From Rhodococcus sp. HM1 (GTDB lineage: Bacteria; Actinomycetota; Actinomycetes; Mycobacteriales; Mycobacteriaceae): DNA of 53,288 bases. The notes below the pieces were generated by a model. It saw only the letters and a list, made by a program, of their open reading frames with translations, did no database searches and had not been told where the DNA came from. Positions 27,192-35,799 of the stretch are shown one piece after another. Numbering within the stretch: the stretch's first letter is position 1; each line of letters starts with the position of its first letter. The translations under genes and the position numbers were made by a program. Where the stretch lies: the NCBI RefSeq assembly GCF_023218075.1, contig NZ_JALPTB010000046.1, positions 1 to 53,288 of the forward strand. The letters are read 5' to 3'.

Positions 27192-27254
27192 GCGGCCGAG
27201 AGGCGTCACGGCAAGGTTGACGGTGAAGCGCGACACACGGGCACCGACGACGAA

Positions 27255-27295
27255 GGCGGGTCCGGACGAAATCGTCGATCTCGTCCGGACCCGCC
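27255..27295 (-). terminator. 15-bp perfect hairpin after nusB
   Basis: GGCGGGTCCGGACGA pairs exactly with TCGTCCGGACCCGCC around an 11-base loop, beginning 17 bp after the nusB stop. It separates the pepQ-efp-nusB run from the pyr operon. Confidence 0.8.
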
Positions 27296-27312
27296 TGCGC
27301 TGCATCGGTGTC

Positions 27313-27843
27313 CTACTGTTCCGAACCGGGTTGTTCGGGAGTGCCGGGTTGTTCGGCAGCGCCGGCCTGCTTCGCGTGCACCGACGTCGCTGCGGCCGCG
27401 GCACGCACCTGGTCGGCGACGGCGACGAGCTGACCGAGCACGCCGTTGACGAACGCCGGCGAATCGTCGGTCGACAACGACTTCGCGAGTTCGACGGCCT
27501 CGTCGACGGCCACGACCGGCGGCACGTCGGTGGCGTGGAACAGCTCCCAGGCGGCGATCCGCAGGATCGCGCGGTCCACCGCGGGCAGCCGCTCGAGCGT
27601 CCACTCGTGCAGGTGGTCGGCGATGAGCTGATCGAGCTCGTCGAGGTGCTCGGCGACACCGCGCACCAGGGTCCGGGTGTACGGCGCGACCGGGGCCACC
27701 TGGTCGTCGGTGAGCGCCAGCGCCACGCGGTCCGCGGCGAGGTCGATCGGGTCGGTGTCGCGGGCTTCGGCCTCGAACAGCAGGTCGACGGCGCGCTTAC
27801 GCGCCTTGTGCCGGGCTCCGAGTTTCTTCTGCGTTCCGGACAC
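27313..27843 (-). CDS. nusB: Transcription antitermination factor NusB
   Basis: A 176-residue NusB that works with NusE in rRNA antitermination. It starts with a basic segment ([21 protein letters not shown]) and shows [32 protein letters not shown] and [20 protein letters not shown], then [10 protein letters not shown] Pro/Glu/Gly-rich tail of ~20 residues follows the fold. The GTG start is directly adjacent to the efp stop (TGAGTG). Confidence 0.95.
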   Translation of the reverse strand: MSGTQKKLGARHKARKRAVDLLFEAEARDTDPIDLAADRVALALTDDQVAPVAPYTRTLVRGVAEHLDELDQLIADHLHEWTLERLPAVDRAILRIAAWELFHATDVPPVVAVDEAVELAKSLSTDDSPAFVNGVLGQLVAVADQVRAAAAATSVHAKQAGAAEQPGTPEQPGSEQ

Positions 27844-28407
27844 TCAGGAGTTCACTCGCCCGAGGTAGCTGCCGTCACGGGAATCGACCTTCAGCTTGTC
27901 GCCGGTGTTGATGAACAGCGGGACCTGGATCTCGGCGCCGGTCTCGAGGGTCGCGGGCTTGGTGCCGCCGGTGGAGCGGTCGCCCTGCAGGCCCGGATCG
28001 GTGTGCTGGACGACCAGCTCGATCGTGACGGGAAGCTCGACGAACAGCGGGGTGCCCTCGTGGGTCGCGACCTGCACGGCCATGTTCTCGAGCAGGAACT
28101 TCGCCCCGTCACCGAGCGTCTCGGGCGAGATCGAGATCTGGTCGTAGGTCTCGCCGTCCATGAAGACGTAGTCGGTGCCGTCGTTGTACAGGTAGGTCAT
28201 GTCGCGGCGGTCGACGGTGGCGGTCTCGACCTTGACACCGGCGTTCCAGGTCTTGTCGACGGTCTTACCGGAGAGCACGTTCTTCAGCTTCGAGCGCACG
28301 AACGCCGGACCCTTGCCGGGCTTGACGTGCTGGAACTCGATGATCTGCCAGAGCTGACCCTCGATCTTCAGCACGAGCCCGTTCTTGAAATCACTGGTAT
28401 CGGCCAC
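27844..28407 (-). CDS. efp: Translation elongation factor P
   Basis: A 187-residue EF-P, which relieves ribosome stalling at proline runs. The tip loop is [14 protein letters not shown], with Lys32 in the position modified in other bacteria. The three beta-barrel domains are complete, ending with the usual DTRDG-like segment [14 protein letters not shown]. It starts at GTG 28407, 34 bp after pepQ. Confidence 0.97.
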   Translation of the reverse strand: MADTSDFKNGLVLKIEGQLWQIIEFQHVKPGKGPAFVRSKLKNVLSGKTVDKTWNAGVKVETATVDRRDMTYLYNDGTDYVFMDGETYDQISISPETLGDGAKFLLENMAVQVATHEGTPLFVELPVTIELVVQHTDPGLQGDRSTGGTKPATLETGAEIQVPLFINTGDKLKVDSRDGSYLGRVNS

Positions 28408-28441
28408 TTACTTCGCGTCTCCTAGAGTCGAGGAACCGCCC

Positions 28442-29536
28442 TTATACGACGGTCAATGTCTTGTCGGTCAGCGTGAGCAGTTCCGGTGCCTGCTCGCGCA
28501 CCACGAGCGTGTCCTCGATCCGCACGCCTCCGCGCCCGGAGAAGTACACGCCCGGCTCGACGGTTACCGTCGCACCGGCGACAAGTGTACCGGTCGCCGC
28601 GGCACCGATTCCCGGCGCTTCGTGGATCTCGAGCCCCACCCCGTGACCGAGGCCGTGCAGGAAGAGTTCTCCGTACCCGGCGTCGGCGATCACCGATCGG
28701 GCCGCCGCGTCCACCGCGGCACATTCGATGCCCGGCGCGAGCGCCTCCCGGCCGGCCTGCTGGGCACGCAACACCAGGTCGTACAGCTCGCGCTGCCAGT
28801 CCGCGGCCTTGTCGAGCACGTAGGTGCGGGTCATGTCGGAGTGGTAGCCGCCGACCTGCGCCCCGAAGTCGAGCTTGACGAAGTCGCCGGAGGCCAGCAC
28901 CGCGTTCGTCGGCCGGTGATGCGGGATCGCCGAGTTGGCGCCCGCGGCGACGATCGTCTCGAAGGAGATGCCGTCGGCGCCGTGGTCGAGCATGCGGGAC
29001 TCGAGGTCGCGGCCCACCTCCTTCTCGGTGCGGCCGGGGCGCAGGCCCCCGGCGGCGATCAGGTCCGCCAGCGCCCGGTCCGCCGCGGTGCACGCCGCGC
29101 GCAGCAGCCCGATCTCGTGTTCGTCCTTGACCGCCCGCAACTGCTCGACGAGTCCCGGCGCAGCGGTCAACGTCACCTTGCTGCCGAGCCCGGACCAGCG
29201 AGCGTGTTCGTCGACGGTGACCGTGTGGCTTTCGAAACCCCAGCCTGCCGCGTGTGTCCCGGCGGAGGCGATGAGGTGGTCGGCACTGGCGCGTGCGATG
29301 ACCGCGCGCAGGTCCGGGACCTGTTCGGCGATCTGCGTGACGTACCGGCCGTCGGTGCAGACGACGGTCCGCGATTCGTCGGCGTCGTCGGTGCTGACCA
29401 GGAGCGCGGCGTTGGACCCGGTGAATCCGGTGAGGTAGCGGATGTTGAGCAGGTTCGTCACCAGCAGCGCGTCGAGTCCGCGGTCGGCGAGGACGGCGCG
29501 CAGCGCGGCGCGGCGGGAGGCATGATCGGCGGCCAT
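28442..29536 (-). CDS. pepQ: M24 family Xaa-Pro peptidase
   Basis: A 364-residue dinuclear-metal peptidase that cleaves next to proline. The N-terminal creatinase-like domain contains NIRYLTGFTGSNAALLV. The metal-binding residues sit in VKLDFGAQVGGYHSDMTRTY (two Asp), HGLGHGVGLEIHEAP (His), TVEPGVYFSG (Glu) and GVRIEDTLVV (Glu). Aminopeptidase versus dipeptidase activity cannot be told from sequence. It leads efp and nusB. A TAGGTT box only 8-13 bp before the ATG suggests a very short leader. Confidence 0.92.
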   Translation of the reverse strand: MAADHASRRAALRAVLADRGLDALLVTNLLNIRYLTGFTGSNAALLVSTDDADESRTVVCTDGRYVTQIAEQVPDLRAVIARASADHLIASAGTHAAGWGFESHTVTVDEHARWSGLGSKVTLTAAPGLVEQLRAVKDEHEIGLLRAACTAADRALADLIAAGGLRPGRTEKEVGRDLESRMLDHGADGISFETIVAAGANSAIPHHRPTNAVLASGDFVKLDFGAQVGGYHSDMTRTYVLDKAADWQRELYDLVLRAQQAGREALAPGIECAAVDAAARSVIADAGYGELFLHGLGHGVGLEIHEAPGIGAAATGTLVAGATVTVEPGVYFSGRGGVRIEDTLVVREQAPELLTLTDKTLTVV

Positions 29537-29642
29537 CGAACCAACCTACCCCGACGATTCGTGGCCGGTCACAGGACGACGGGCCGGTTTCGGGTGTGGG
29601 CCGAGACACACTTTTGCCGTGACAGACGTTACTCTCGGATAC

Positions 29643-30203
29643 ATGAAACCCTGGTTGACTCGCGGGCTCGGCCTGACCCTCGTGCATGTGCTCGTCCGCG
29701 TCCTGCTGGGCGCGGCGCTCGTCCAGTGGCCCCTGCAGGGATCGGTCCTGAGGTGGGGTGGTCTGCTCGTCGTGCTGTTCGCGGCCCTGATCTGGGGCGG
29801 CATCGACGGGATCCGGGATCGGCGCGCGAATCCCGATCCGGATCGCGGCGCGGATCTGACGATGCTGTGGCTGAAGGCGGGCGCGGTCACGGGTCTGCTC
29901 GGCGGGTTCCTCACGTGGCTCGTCGATGCGGTCACCGCGATCCCGGTCGGTGTCAAGTCGCTGTTCTTCGAGCTCACCTCCGGCGCGGCGTTCACCGTGC
30001 TGCTGGTGTTCCTGCCCGCGATGGCGGCCGTGACCGTCGGCCGCTTCCTGGTGCGAGACGAGCAGGCGAGGCCGGTCGAGCAGCCCGCCGCGGAACCGGC
30101 GCCGGTGGGGGCTGCGGTCGGGGCCGACAGGGCGTGGAGCAGCGACGACTCCCCCACCGAGGTGTTCCCGGCCGTCGACCCGAAACGGGACGGCACGGCC
30201 TGA
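29643..30203 (+). CDS. Four-helix membrane protein (B-4DMT transporter-like family)
   Basis: A 186-residue protein with four hydrophobic helices (GLTLVHVLVRVLLGAALVQW; VLRWGGLLVVLFAALIWGGI; LKAGAVTGLLGGFLTWLVDA; AFTVLLVFLPAMAAVTVGRF) and an acidic, Pro/Ala-rich cytoplasmic tail. The pattern matches a mycobacterial family annotated as B-4DMT transporter, found beside pepQ in related genomes as I recall. No substrate is known. An upstream in-frame GTG at 29619 is an alternative start; ATG 29643 (MKPWLTRGL) fits the first helix better. Confidence 0.75.
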   Translation: MKPWLTRGLGLTLVHVLVRVLLGAALVQWPLQGSVLRWGGLLVVLFAALIWGGIDGIRDRRANPDPDRGADLTMLWLKAGAVTGLLGGFLTWLVDAVTAIPVGVKSLFFELTSGAAFTVLLVFLPAMAAVTVGRFLVRDEQARPVEQPAAEPAPVGAAVGADRAWSSDDSPTEVFPAVDPKRDGTA

Positions 30204-30230
30204 CCGGCATACATCGGCTCTCCCACTTTC

Positions 30231-30269
30231 CGCGGGCCGCCGCGACCACGATGGTCGCGGCGGCCCGCG
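30231..30269 (+). terminator. 18-bp perfect hairpin after the four-helix membrane protein
   Basis: CGCGGGCCGCCGCGACCA, a 3-base loop and its exact complement lie 27 bp after the stop. It is the strongest stem in the window. Three short copies of a CACCGGTCG unit follow to about 30300. Confidence 0.8.
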
Positions 30270-30367
30270 GCCGTCCGCACCGGTCGCACCGGTCGCACCG
30301 CTGAGTTTCCGGCTCGGGACGGGTCTGTCCTCATGCGACCCCACCGCTCCGAGAACCGAGGTGCCCG

Positions 30368-30964
30368 ATGACCGAAATGCTCGATCTCGATCCCGCCGCC
30401 CGCACGATGACCCGGGTGATCGCCGGGATCCGCGACGACCAGCTCACCGCCCGCACACCGTGCCGGGACGCCACGCTCGGCGACCTCCTCGACCACGTCG
30501 GCGGCCTGTCCGTGGCGTTCACCGCCGCGGCGACCAAGGAGTTCGGGGAGATCACAGCGCGTCCGCCGGCGCCGAGCGCCGCCAACCTGGGCGACGACTG
30601 GCGCACGCGCATCCCCGCGCAGGTCGCGGCGCTCGCGCAGGCGTGGCACGATCCCGCCGCGTGGACCGGAACGACGCAGGCCGCCGGGCTGGACCTGCCC
30701 GGCCGGATCGCGGGACTCGTCGCGCTCGACGAGCTCGTGATCCACGGTTGGGACCTCGCGGCCGCGGCGGGCCTGCCCTACACCTGCGACGATGCGGCGG
30801 TGGCGGCCTGCACGGCGTTCGCGTCGACCGTCACCCCGGAGCAGCGGGCCGAAGGTGGCCTGTTCGGTCCGGTGGTGGAGGTTGCGGAGGATGCGTCCGC
30901 GCTCGATCGGCTGCTCGGGCTCACCGGCCGTGACCCGTCCTGGACGCCACCGCGCAACGGCTGA
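30368..30964 (+). CDS. DinB-like/TIGR03086-type metal-binding protein
   Basis: A 198-residue protein of the mycothiol-dependent maleylpyruvate isomerase N-domain superfamily. Typical marks are RTPCRDATLGDLLDHVGGLS and ALDELVIHGWDLAAAAGLPY; His in DHVGG and in VIHGWD are the likely metal ligands, with a third in the middle. The function of most members is unknown; some are mycothiol transferases. The ATG follows the segment GAGGTGCCCG. It appears to be a single-gene unit. Confidence 0.8.
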   Translation: MTEMLDLDPAARTMTRVIAGIRDDQLTARTPCRDATLGDLLDHVGGLSVAFTAAATKEFGEITARPPAPSAANLGDDWRTRIPAQVAALAQAWHDPAAWTGTTQAAGLDLPGRIAGLVALDELVIHGWDLAAAAGLPYTCDDAAVAACTAFASTVTPEQRAEGGLFGPVVEVAEDASALDRLLGLTGRDPSWTPPRNG

Positions 30965-31012
30965 CCCGGGCCGACCTGCATCACCCGCTGTGAGCTGTCA
31001 CAATTGATGGCC

Positions 31013-31279
31013 ATGAGCGCTAAGACCAAGAACTCTGCCGCGCTCGCGTTGGGCGCGCGGGTGACGATTCGATCCGGCTCCGGCCACGCAGCACCGGAAC
31101 ACGGTGCGATCGTCGCCGACTACGGCGAGGCCGCGGCGCTGGTCGCCGACGACCTCGGCCGCGACTGGGCCCCGGTGCGCCGGTGGGCGGTCGCGCTCGA
31201 CGACGGTCGGCTCGTCTTCGCCGACGACGCAGACCTCGAGCTCGAGACCTCCCCGAAGGGCGCCGGCACCGCGTCGTAG
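31013..31279 (+). CDS. Small conserved-looking hypothetical protein
   Basis: An 88-residue protein beginning MSAKTKNSAALALGARVTIR. It appears beta-rich, with GAIVADYGEAAALVADDLGRD and RRWAVALDDGRLVFADDADLEL, and could form a small SH3-like barrel similar to a KOW/DUF domain. No signal peptide or membrane helix is seen. ATG 31007, two codons upstream, is an alternative start. The codon bias matches the neighbours. I do not recognise it. Confidence 0.6.
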   Translation: MSAKTKNSAALALGARVTIRSGSGHAAPEHGAIVADYGEAAALVADDLGRDWAPVRRWAVALDDGRLVFADDADLELETSPKGAGTAS

Positions 31280-31417
31280 GCCCCGGCGCGCCCGCCCTCG
31301 TGGGTTCGGATCGGCGGTGCTCTACGAGGTGTGCATACGGCGTAGGGGTGGCACGATCGATTGTGGAGATCGTGACGTCGACGTGACGTTCGGCTCCCGA
31401 ACAGGAAGTTGGGCAAG

Positions 31418-31621
31418 ATGGCGCAGGGCACCGTGAAGTGGTTCAACAGCGAGAAGGGTTTCGGATTCATCGCTCCCGATGACGGGGGCGCCGATCTTTT
31501 CGTCCACTTCTCCGAGATCCAGGGCAGCGGCTACCGCTCGCTGGAAGAGAACCAGCGGGTGGAATTCGAGGTCGGGCAGGGACAGAAGGGGCCGCAGGCC
31601 CAGCAGGTCCGCGCCCTCTGA
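31418..31621 (+). CDS. cspA: Cold-shock protein (CspA family)
   Basis: A 67-residue single cold-shock domain binding single-stranded nucleic acid. RNP1 is KGFGFI and RNP2 is LFVHF, within [20 protein letters not shown]. Its length is normal. The start ATG has AGGAAG upstream and a 138-bp leader region back to the previous gene, which may hold a regulatory 5' UTR; I could not identify a conserved cold box. A hairpin follows the stop. Confidence 0.95.
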   Translation: MAQGTVKWFNSEKGFGFIAPDDGGADLFVHFSEIQGSGYRSLEENQRVEFEVGQGQKGPQAQQVRAL

Positions 31622-31643
31622 CAAGTCCGCGAACGCCGAAATT

Positions 31644-31672
31644 CGGGGTGCATCCCACGTGGGTGCGCCCCG
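31644..31672. terminator. Hairpin between cspA and the amidotransferase gene
   Basis: CGGGGTGCATCCCA and TGGGTGCGCCCCG pair with one bulge and one G-U pair around a very short loop. It lies between convergent genes and can serve both. Confidence 0.65.
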
Positions 31673-31693
31673 ATGGCGTTGCGCCCCGGCGAT

Positions 31694-32524
31694 CTAGGGG
31701 GCCAGCGGCACGAACGGCAGAATTTCGTCCCCGTAGGGTCCGACCGTTCCCGCACTGGCCTCGGGCACCTCGTTCCACGCCCCGGGCAGGTCACGCAGCG
31801 GTTCCGACACCACGAGGCGCGCCCTCGGTCCGAGTTTCGCGAGCACCTCCACCTCCGGGTGCAGGGCACGCAGCGTCGTCATGTCGGTGGAGTAGTACAG
31901 CGACCGCGACTGCACCTGGCTCGAATAGCGGAAGAACCACATCGAGGTTCCATCCGATGTCGCGACCGTCATCTGCACCGGGTTCTCGATGCCGTGCGCG
32001 CGGGCGGTCTTCTCGACGAAGCCGACCGCCCGGCCGACGGCGCCGAGCGGGTCGTCGGTCAGTCCGAACGTCAACGCGAGGTAGAACAGCGCCTCCGAAT
32101 CGGTCGATCCCATGATCTCCGTGTACAGCTCCGCCTCCACCGCGAGCAGCAGTTCCCGCTTGATCTTCCGGTAGTCCACGATCTCGCCGTTGTGCATCCA
32201 CAACCAGTTGCCGTACCGGAACGGATGGCAATTGCTGCGCTGGACCGGCGATCCCGTCGACGCACGCACGTGCGCGAAGAACATGCCGCTGCGGATCTGG
32301 CTGGCGAGTTCCCTCAGATTGCGGTCGTTCCAAGCAGGTTCGATGCTCTTGAACAGCGCCGGCCGGGGCCCTTCTCCGTACCAGCCGATGCCGAACCCGT
32401 CCCCGTTCGTGGTCGTCGCGCCGAGCTGCGAGTGCAGACTCTGATCGATGAGCGAGTGCACCGGCCGGAACAGCAGGTCCTCGGCGAGGATCGGCTCACC
32501 GGAATATGCCATCCATCTGCACAC
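31694..32524 (-). CDS. Class II glutamine amidotransferase (YafJ/EgtC-like)
   Basis: A 276-residue Ntn-type amidotransferase. The start is set at GTG 32524 because it places the catalytic Cys at position 2 (VCRWMAYSGEPI), which this family needs after Met removal. Further family marks are GDGFGIGWYGEGPRP, FFAHVRASTGSPVQRSNCHP and WLWMHNGEIVDY. It hydrolyses an amide, probably glutamine or a gamma-glutamyl compound; EgtC acts in ergothioneine synthesis, but none of its partner genes is here, so that role is unlikely. Its upstream region has three 22-bp repeats and an operator-like palindrome, then an IS. Confidence 0.85.
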   Translation of the reverse strand: MCRWMAYSGEPILAEDLLFRPVHSLIDQSLHSQLGATTTNGDGFGIGWYGEGPRPALFKSIEPAWNDRNLRELASQIRSGMFFAHVRASTGSPVQRSNCHPFRYGNWLWMHNGEIVDYRKIKRELLLAVEAELYTEIMGSTDSEALFYLALTFGLTDDPLGAVGRAVGFVEKTARAHGIENPVQMTVATSDGTSMWFFRYSSQVQSRSLYYSTDMTTLRALHPEVEVLAKLGPRARLVVSEPLRDLPGAWNEVPEASAGTVGPYGDEILPFVPLAP

Positions 32525-32550
32525 ATCTCCATTGAAACAGAGTGCTCCGC

Positions 32551-32615
32551 GCCGACCCCGCGTTTCCGAGCGCCGACCCCGGCTTTTCCGAGCGCGACCC
32601 CCGGCTTTTCCGAGC
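32551..32615. repeat. Three tandem 21-22 bp repeats upstream of the amidotransferase
   Basis: Units at 32551-32571, 32572-32593 and 32594-32615 follow the pattern GCCGACCCCGGCTTTTCCGAGC with few changes. The 22-bp period is two helical turns. They lie 27-91 bp before the amidotransferase start and end at the palindrome at 32615, so they could bind a regulator. Confidence 0.75.
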
Positions 32616-32629
32616 GAACGGTACATTCG
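32615..32629. promoter_or_regulatory. Operator-like palindrome, copy 1
   Basis: CGAACGGTACATTCG, within a wider imperfect inverted repeat GAGCGAA...TTCGGTC, is identical to copy 2 at 34473-34487. It has the shape of a TetR-type operator. The IS lies between the two copies. Confidence 0.5.
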
Positions 32630-32634
32630 GTCGA

Positions 32635-34466
32635 TCTGCGGGCTGTTGCGAAATAGCCGAAAGTCCGCGACCGCGAACCACAGCGCCGGTCCCGGGGCGG
32701 GGTCTCCCGCCCCGGGACCACCGCTTCACACGACGGCCGGCAACCCGCCCCCACCGACCATGGTGAGGATCTTGCCGATGTTGTGCACCGCAGCATGGAA
32801 ACTCCACTCACCGCGGGCCCGGGTCAGTCCCCGCCCGGTGAACCGCCGGAACCTCAGATTGTGTTTGGCATGCCCGAACGGGGTCTCCGCAATGTGAGAA
32901 CGCTTGCGGTAGGTGGCAATTCCCTCCTCGGTGCGCAACCGGTGGGCCATCGCCTCGACCGGTCCGGCATCGGCGGGCGGCGGCCCGGACGCGGGTGTGT
33001 GCCGGGTCGCGTGTTCGAGGTGACGGGCCTTGCCGCGGGCGATCAACCGGTCCGGTCCCGGCGCGGTGATGTTGGCCTCGGAGAAGTACCCGGCATCGGC
33101 GAGCAGCACCCCGATCCGATCCCCACCGCCACCATCACCGTCGTTGGTGTCGCTGCGGGCGGCGGTGATCTTCTCGGCGGCGGTCACCGCGGCCTGCATC
33201 ATCGGCACGAACGTCGGCGCATCGGTGGGATTGGCGGCCACCGACACCGCCATGATCAACCCGTCACCGCTGGTAACGGCCTGACAGTTGAACCCCTGCA
33301 GCCAGCCACCACCGCGCAGCGGTTGCAGCCCGGACTCCGGGTCGGTGGTGTTGACCATCCGCTCGGTTCGATCCGTCGGCAGCATCCGGCCGTGCGGCCG
33401 CAGCCTCGGCCGCGGCCGTGACGCGAGCCAGACGTGCCCGAGCCTTGATCACTTTCGGGTCCTGCTCGGCCGGCCGGATCACCCAGCCACCACACCGCTG
33501 CCCGTTCGCTGCGGCCTCGGCGAGGCGCTGCCGATACCGGTCTGTTTTCGCAGCATGGGCAGCCAGTGTTTTCTCCAGGGCCAGTTCCGCGGCGGCCACC
33601 GCCGCGCCGGCCGGTGGGGACCCCATCGGCATCTGCCCGTCGCGTGCCTGCTCGAGATACAGGCGTGCGGAGCTGTCCTTGTCCGCTCGGGCCTGCGCTT
33701 CGGCGGCGCGGGCCCGGTCGAGTGCGGCGATCGCCTCGCTGATCCGCGCTGCCCGCGACCGCGGATCGGTCAACGACGGCGGGACCGAACCCGGGCCGTG
33801 GCGCTCGTCGTCGAGTGGTTCGTCCTCGGCGGCATCGGTGGCCGCGTGCGCGGCCACCGCGGCCGCCGCCAACGCCCGGGCGTGGTCGGCGGCTTCGGCG
33901 CGTACCGCCGATTCGGTGCGATTGGCGCCGGCCGAGGCGTTCGAAGCGATCTTGACCGAGTCCAACGCGATCGTTTCCAGCCGGCCCAGCCCCAGGGCTG
34001 CGGCCAGCAGCAGAACCTGCGTGAACAACTCCTCGCACGCGGTGGCGTGGGTCTTGCGGAACCGGGAGATCGTCACGTGATCGGGGATGTCCTGGGCGCA
34101 GATCACCCGGTAGGCGACGTCCTCGGCGCACAGTCGTTCGATGCGGCGGGAGGACCGTTCGCCGCGGGACCATGCCCACACCAGCAGGGTCAGCAGCATG
34201 TCGGGGTGGTAGCCGGCCCGGCCGGCGCCGCCGGTCTTGGCGTTGCGGTGGAATGCGGTGGTGTCGATCCGGTCGATGATGTCGATGACCGTCCACACGG
34301 GATGATCGGCGCCGAGCCAGTCGCGCATGTCCGGTGGGATCAGGAACTGTTGATCGCGGTCGACGGGTCGACATCCTTTGGCCACCAACAGATTCTACAC
34401 AAAGCCGCAGGTCGGCCCCGCCACGTCACGGCGAGACCGACCCGCGATTCTGCAACAGCCCGTCTG
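32635..34466 (-). mobile_element. IS1182-family insertion sequence with 4-bp target duplication
   Basis: The element runs 32639-34462. Its ends are the inverted repeats CGGGCTGTTGC (32639-32649) and GCAACAGCCCG (34452-34462), with further partial similarity inside. The target duplication TCTG is seen at 32635-32638 and 34463-34466. It carries one transposase gene broken by a frameshift. Joining the flanks restores two operator copies exactly 30 bp apart, which supports a recent, clean insertion. Confidence 0.85.
32726..34388 (-). pseudogene. IS1182-type transposase, frameshifted
   Basis: The first part (34388 down to about 33400) begins VAKGCRPVDRDQQFLIPPDM and carries DHPVWTVIDIIDRID, SSRRIERLCAEDVAYRVICA and ETIALDSVKIASNAS, typical of the DDE transposases of IS1182. 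A long Ala/Arg-rich insert follows. The rest lies in another frame (33385 to 32726): MVNTTDPESGLQPLRGGGWL, VLLADAGYFSEANI and SHIAETPFGHAKHNLRFRRF with the last acidic region. The frames join only with a +1 shift in the GCC-rich stretch 33385-33420. Either the gene is dead, or the shift is programmed or a sequencing error. Confidence 0.8.
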
Positions 34467-34472
34467 AGGAGA

Positions 34473-34487
34473 CGAACGGTACATTCG
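34473..34487. promoter_or_regulatory. Operator-like palindrome, copy 2
   Basis: CGAACGGTACATTCG, extended by CTC on the right, lies 125 bp before the patatin start and just outside the right end of the IS. It is an exact copy of 32615-32629. GGATAGGA, a possible -10, follows a few bases later. Confidence 0.5.
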
Positions 34488-34611
34488 CTCGGATAGGACG
34501 CCGGGACCCGAGGCCGGAACCACGCTCCTGCAACGTTTCACCGAACTCCCCCGCGAACCCGGCGCCCGGCGTGCCTAATGGGATCACACCGTCGACGACG
34601 CGGGGGTTCGC

Positions 34612-35742
34612 ATGTCGAAGAAGTCGGAGCAACGCACTGCCCTGGTTGTATCCGGTGCCGGCGCGCGAGGTGCGTACGAGGCGGGTGCCGTCCAGGCCCT
34701 GCTTCCCGTACTCGCACCCGACGAGGTGGTTCCGCCGATCCTGGTCGGGACCAGCGCCGGGGCGTTGAACGTGGCCGGCTTGGCGGCCTATGCCGATCTC
34801 GGCGGCGAGCAGGCAGCCAAGGAGGTGGTCGCGGCGTGGAGCGGGGCCGAGCTGACGGACGTGTTCTCCCCGATCGGCACTCTGCTGCGGACCGGCGGTT
34901 CGACGCTCGGCAGGCTGATCGGGCTTCCGGTTCCTCCTCCCGCCGGGCTTCTCGACACGTCGCCGATGCGAGCGTCGCTCGAGGCACTGGTTCCCTTGGA
35001 TCGGCTTCACGAGAACATCCGCGCGGGCAAGGTCCGAGCGGTGGCCGTGGCCACGACCTCGCTGGCCACCGGAGGAACCGTGGTGTTCGTCGAGCACGCC
35101 GACGACGTATGTCTTCCCGGCTACGACGCGCACCGCAACATTCGATATGTCTCGACCACCCTCGGCGTCGATCACCTGCTCGCGTCCGCTGCGATCCCGA
35201 TCCTCTTCCAACCTGTCGAGATCACCGGCGAAAACCGGGGTTTGTACATCGACGGCGGTCTCCTGCTCAACACACCCATCAAACCGGCTCTCGAATTGGG
35301 AGCAGAGCGGATCGGAGTGGTCGCGTCCCATCCGCAGGAGCGGCTGCCACTGCCCTCCGGGTCCCCCGCCCAGGCAAATCCGCCCGACATCCTCGGCACC
35401 GCCGCGCTGTCGCTGCGCGCAATCCTCACGGACCGCATGATCGACGACCTGTGGACGCTGCGTAACCGCAATGGCACGAAAGGCTACCGCGCCGTCGATG
35501 TCGTCTTCGCCGGGCCGACCCTGCAGGAGACCAGCAAGATCGACCGTCTCGCAAAGGACGCGTTCGACTCGATGCTCGGCCTGTGGGGCCGTGTCCGCCA
35601 CCCGATGGAGACAACCCTGATGAGTTTGATGAGCGACGTTCGACCTGGCCACGACGAGCTGCTGAGCTACACCATGTTCGACTCGAAATTCACCGGGCCC
35701 GCCGCGGACCTCGGCAGCAAGTGCACGCCGCAATCCTCGTGA
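34612..35742 (+). CDS. Patatin-like phospholipase
   Basis: A 376-residue patatin-family lipid acyl hydrolase. It has the glycine-rich oxyanion loop SGAGARGAYEAG, Ser48 in GTSAG and Asp214 in IDGG, the complete Ser/Asp dyad. The C-terminal third (about 270-376) is outside the core fold. No signal peptide is present. Substrates are probably phospholipids or acyl esters. GGGGG precedes the ATG. It is divergent from the amidotransferase, with the IS in between. Only 57 bp separate it from the convergent gene. Confidence 0.9.
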   Translation: MSKKSEQRTALVVSGAGARGAYEAGAVQALLPVLAPDEVVPPILVGTSAGALNVAGLAAYADLGGEQAAKEVVAAWSGAELTDVFSPIGTLLRTGGSTLGRLIGLPVPPPAGLLDTSPMRASLEALVPLDRLHENIRAGKVRAVAVATTSLATGGTVVFVEHADDVCLPGYDAHRNIRYVSTTLGVDHLLASAAIPILFQPVEITGENRGLYIDGGLLLNTPIKPALELGAERIGVVASHPQERLPLPSGSPAQANPPDILGTAALSLRAILTDRMIDDLWTLRNRNGTKGYRAVDVVFAGPTLQETSKIDRLAKDAFDSMLGLWGRVRHPMETTLMSLMSDVRPGHDELLSYTMFDSKFTGPAADLGSKCTPQSS

Positions 35743-35799
35743 CACAGGCCGACTTCTCGTGAAACAGCCCGGCGATACTCACCGAACGACGAGTGAAGT

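Noticed and set aside
30278-30302. Short CACCGGTCG tandem units
   Set aside because: Three 9-bp units are too few and too simple to be a CRISPR array or a clear regulatory repeat; left as a note under the terminator.
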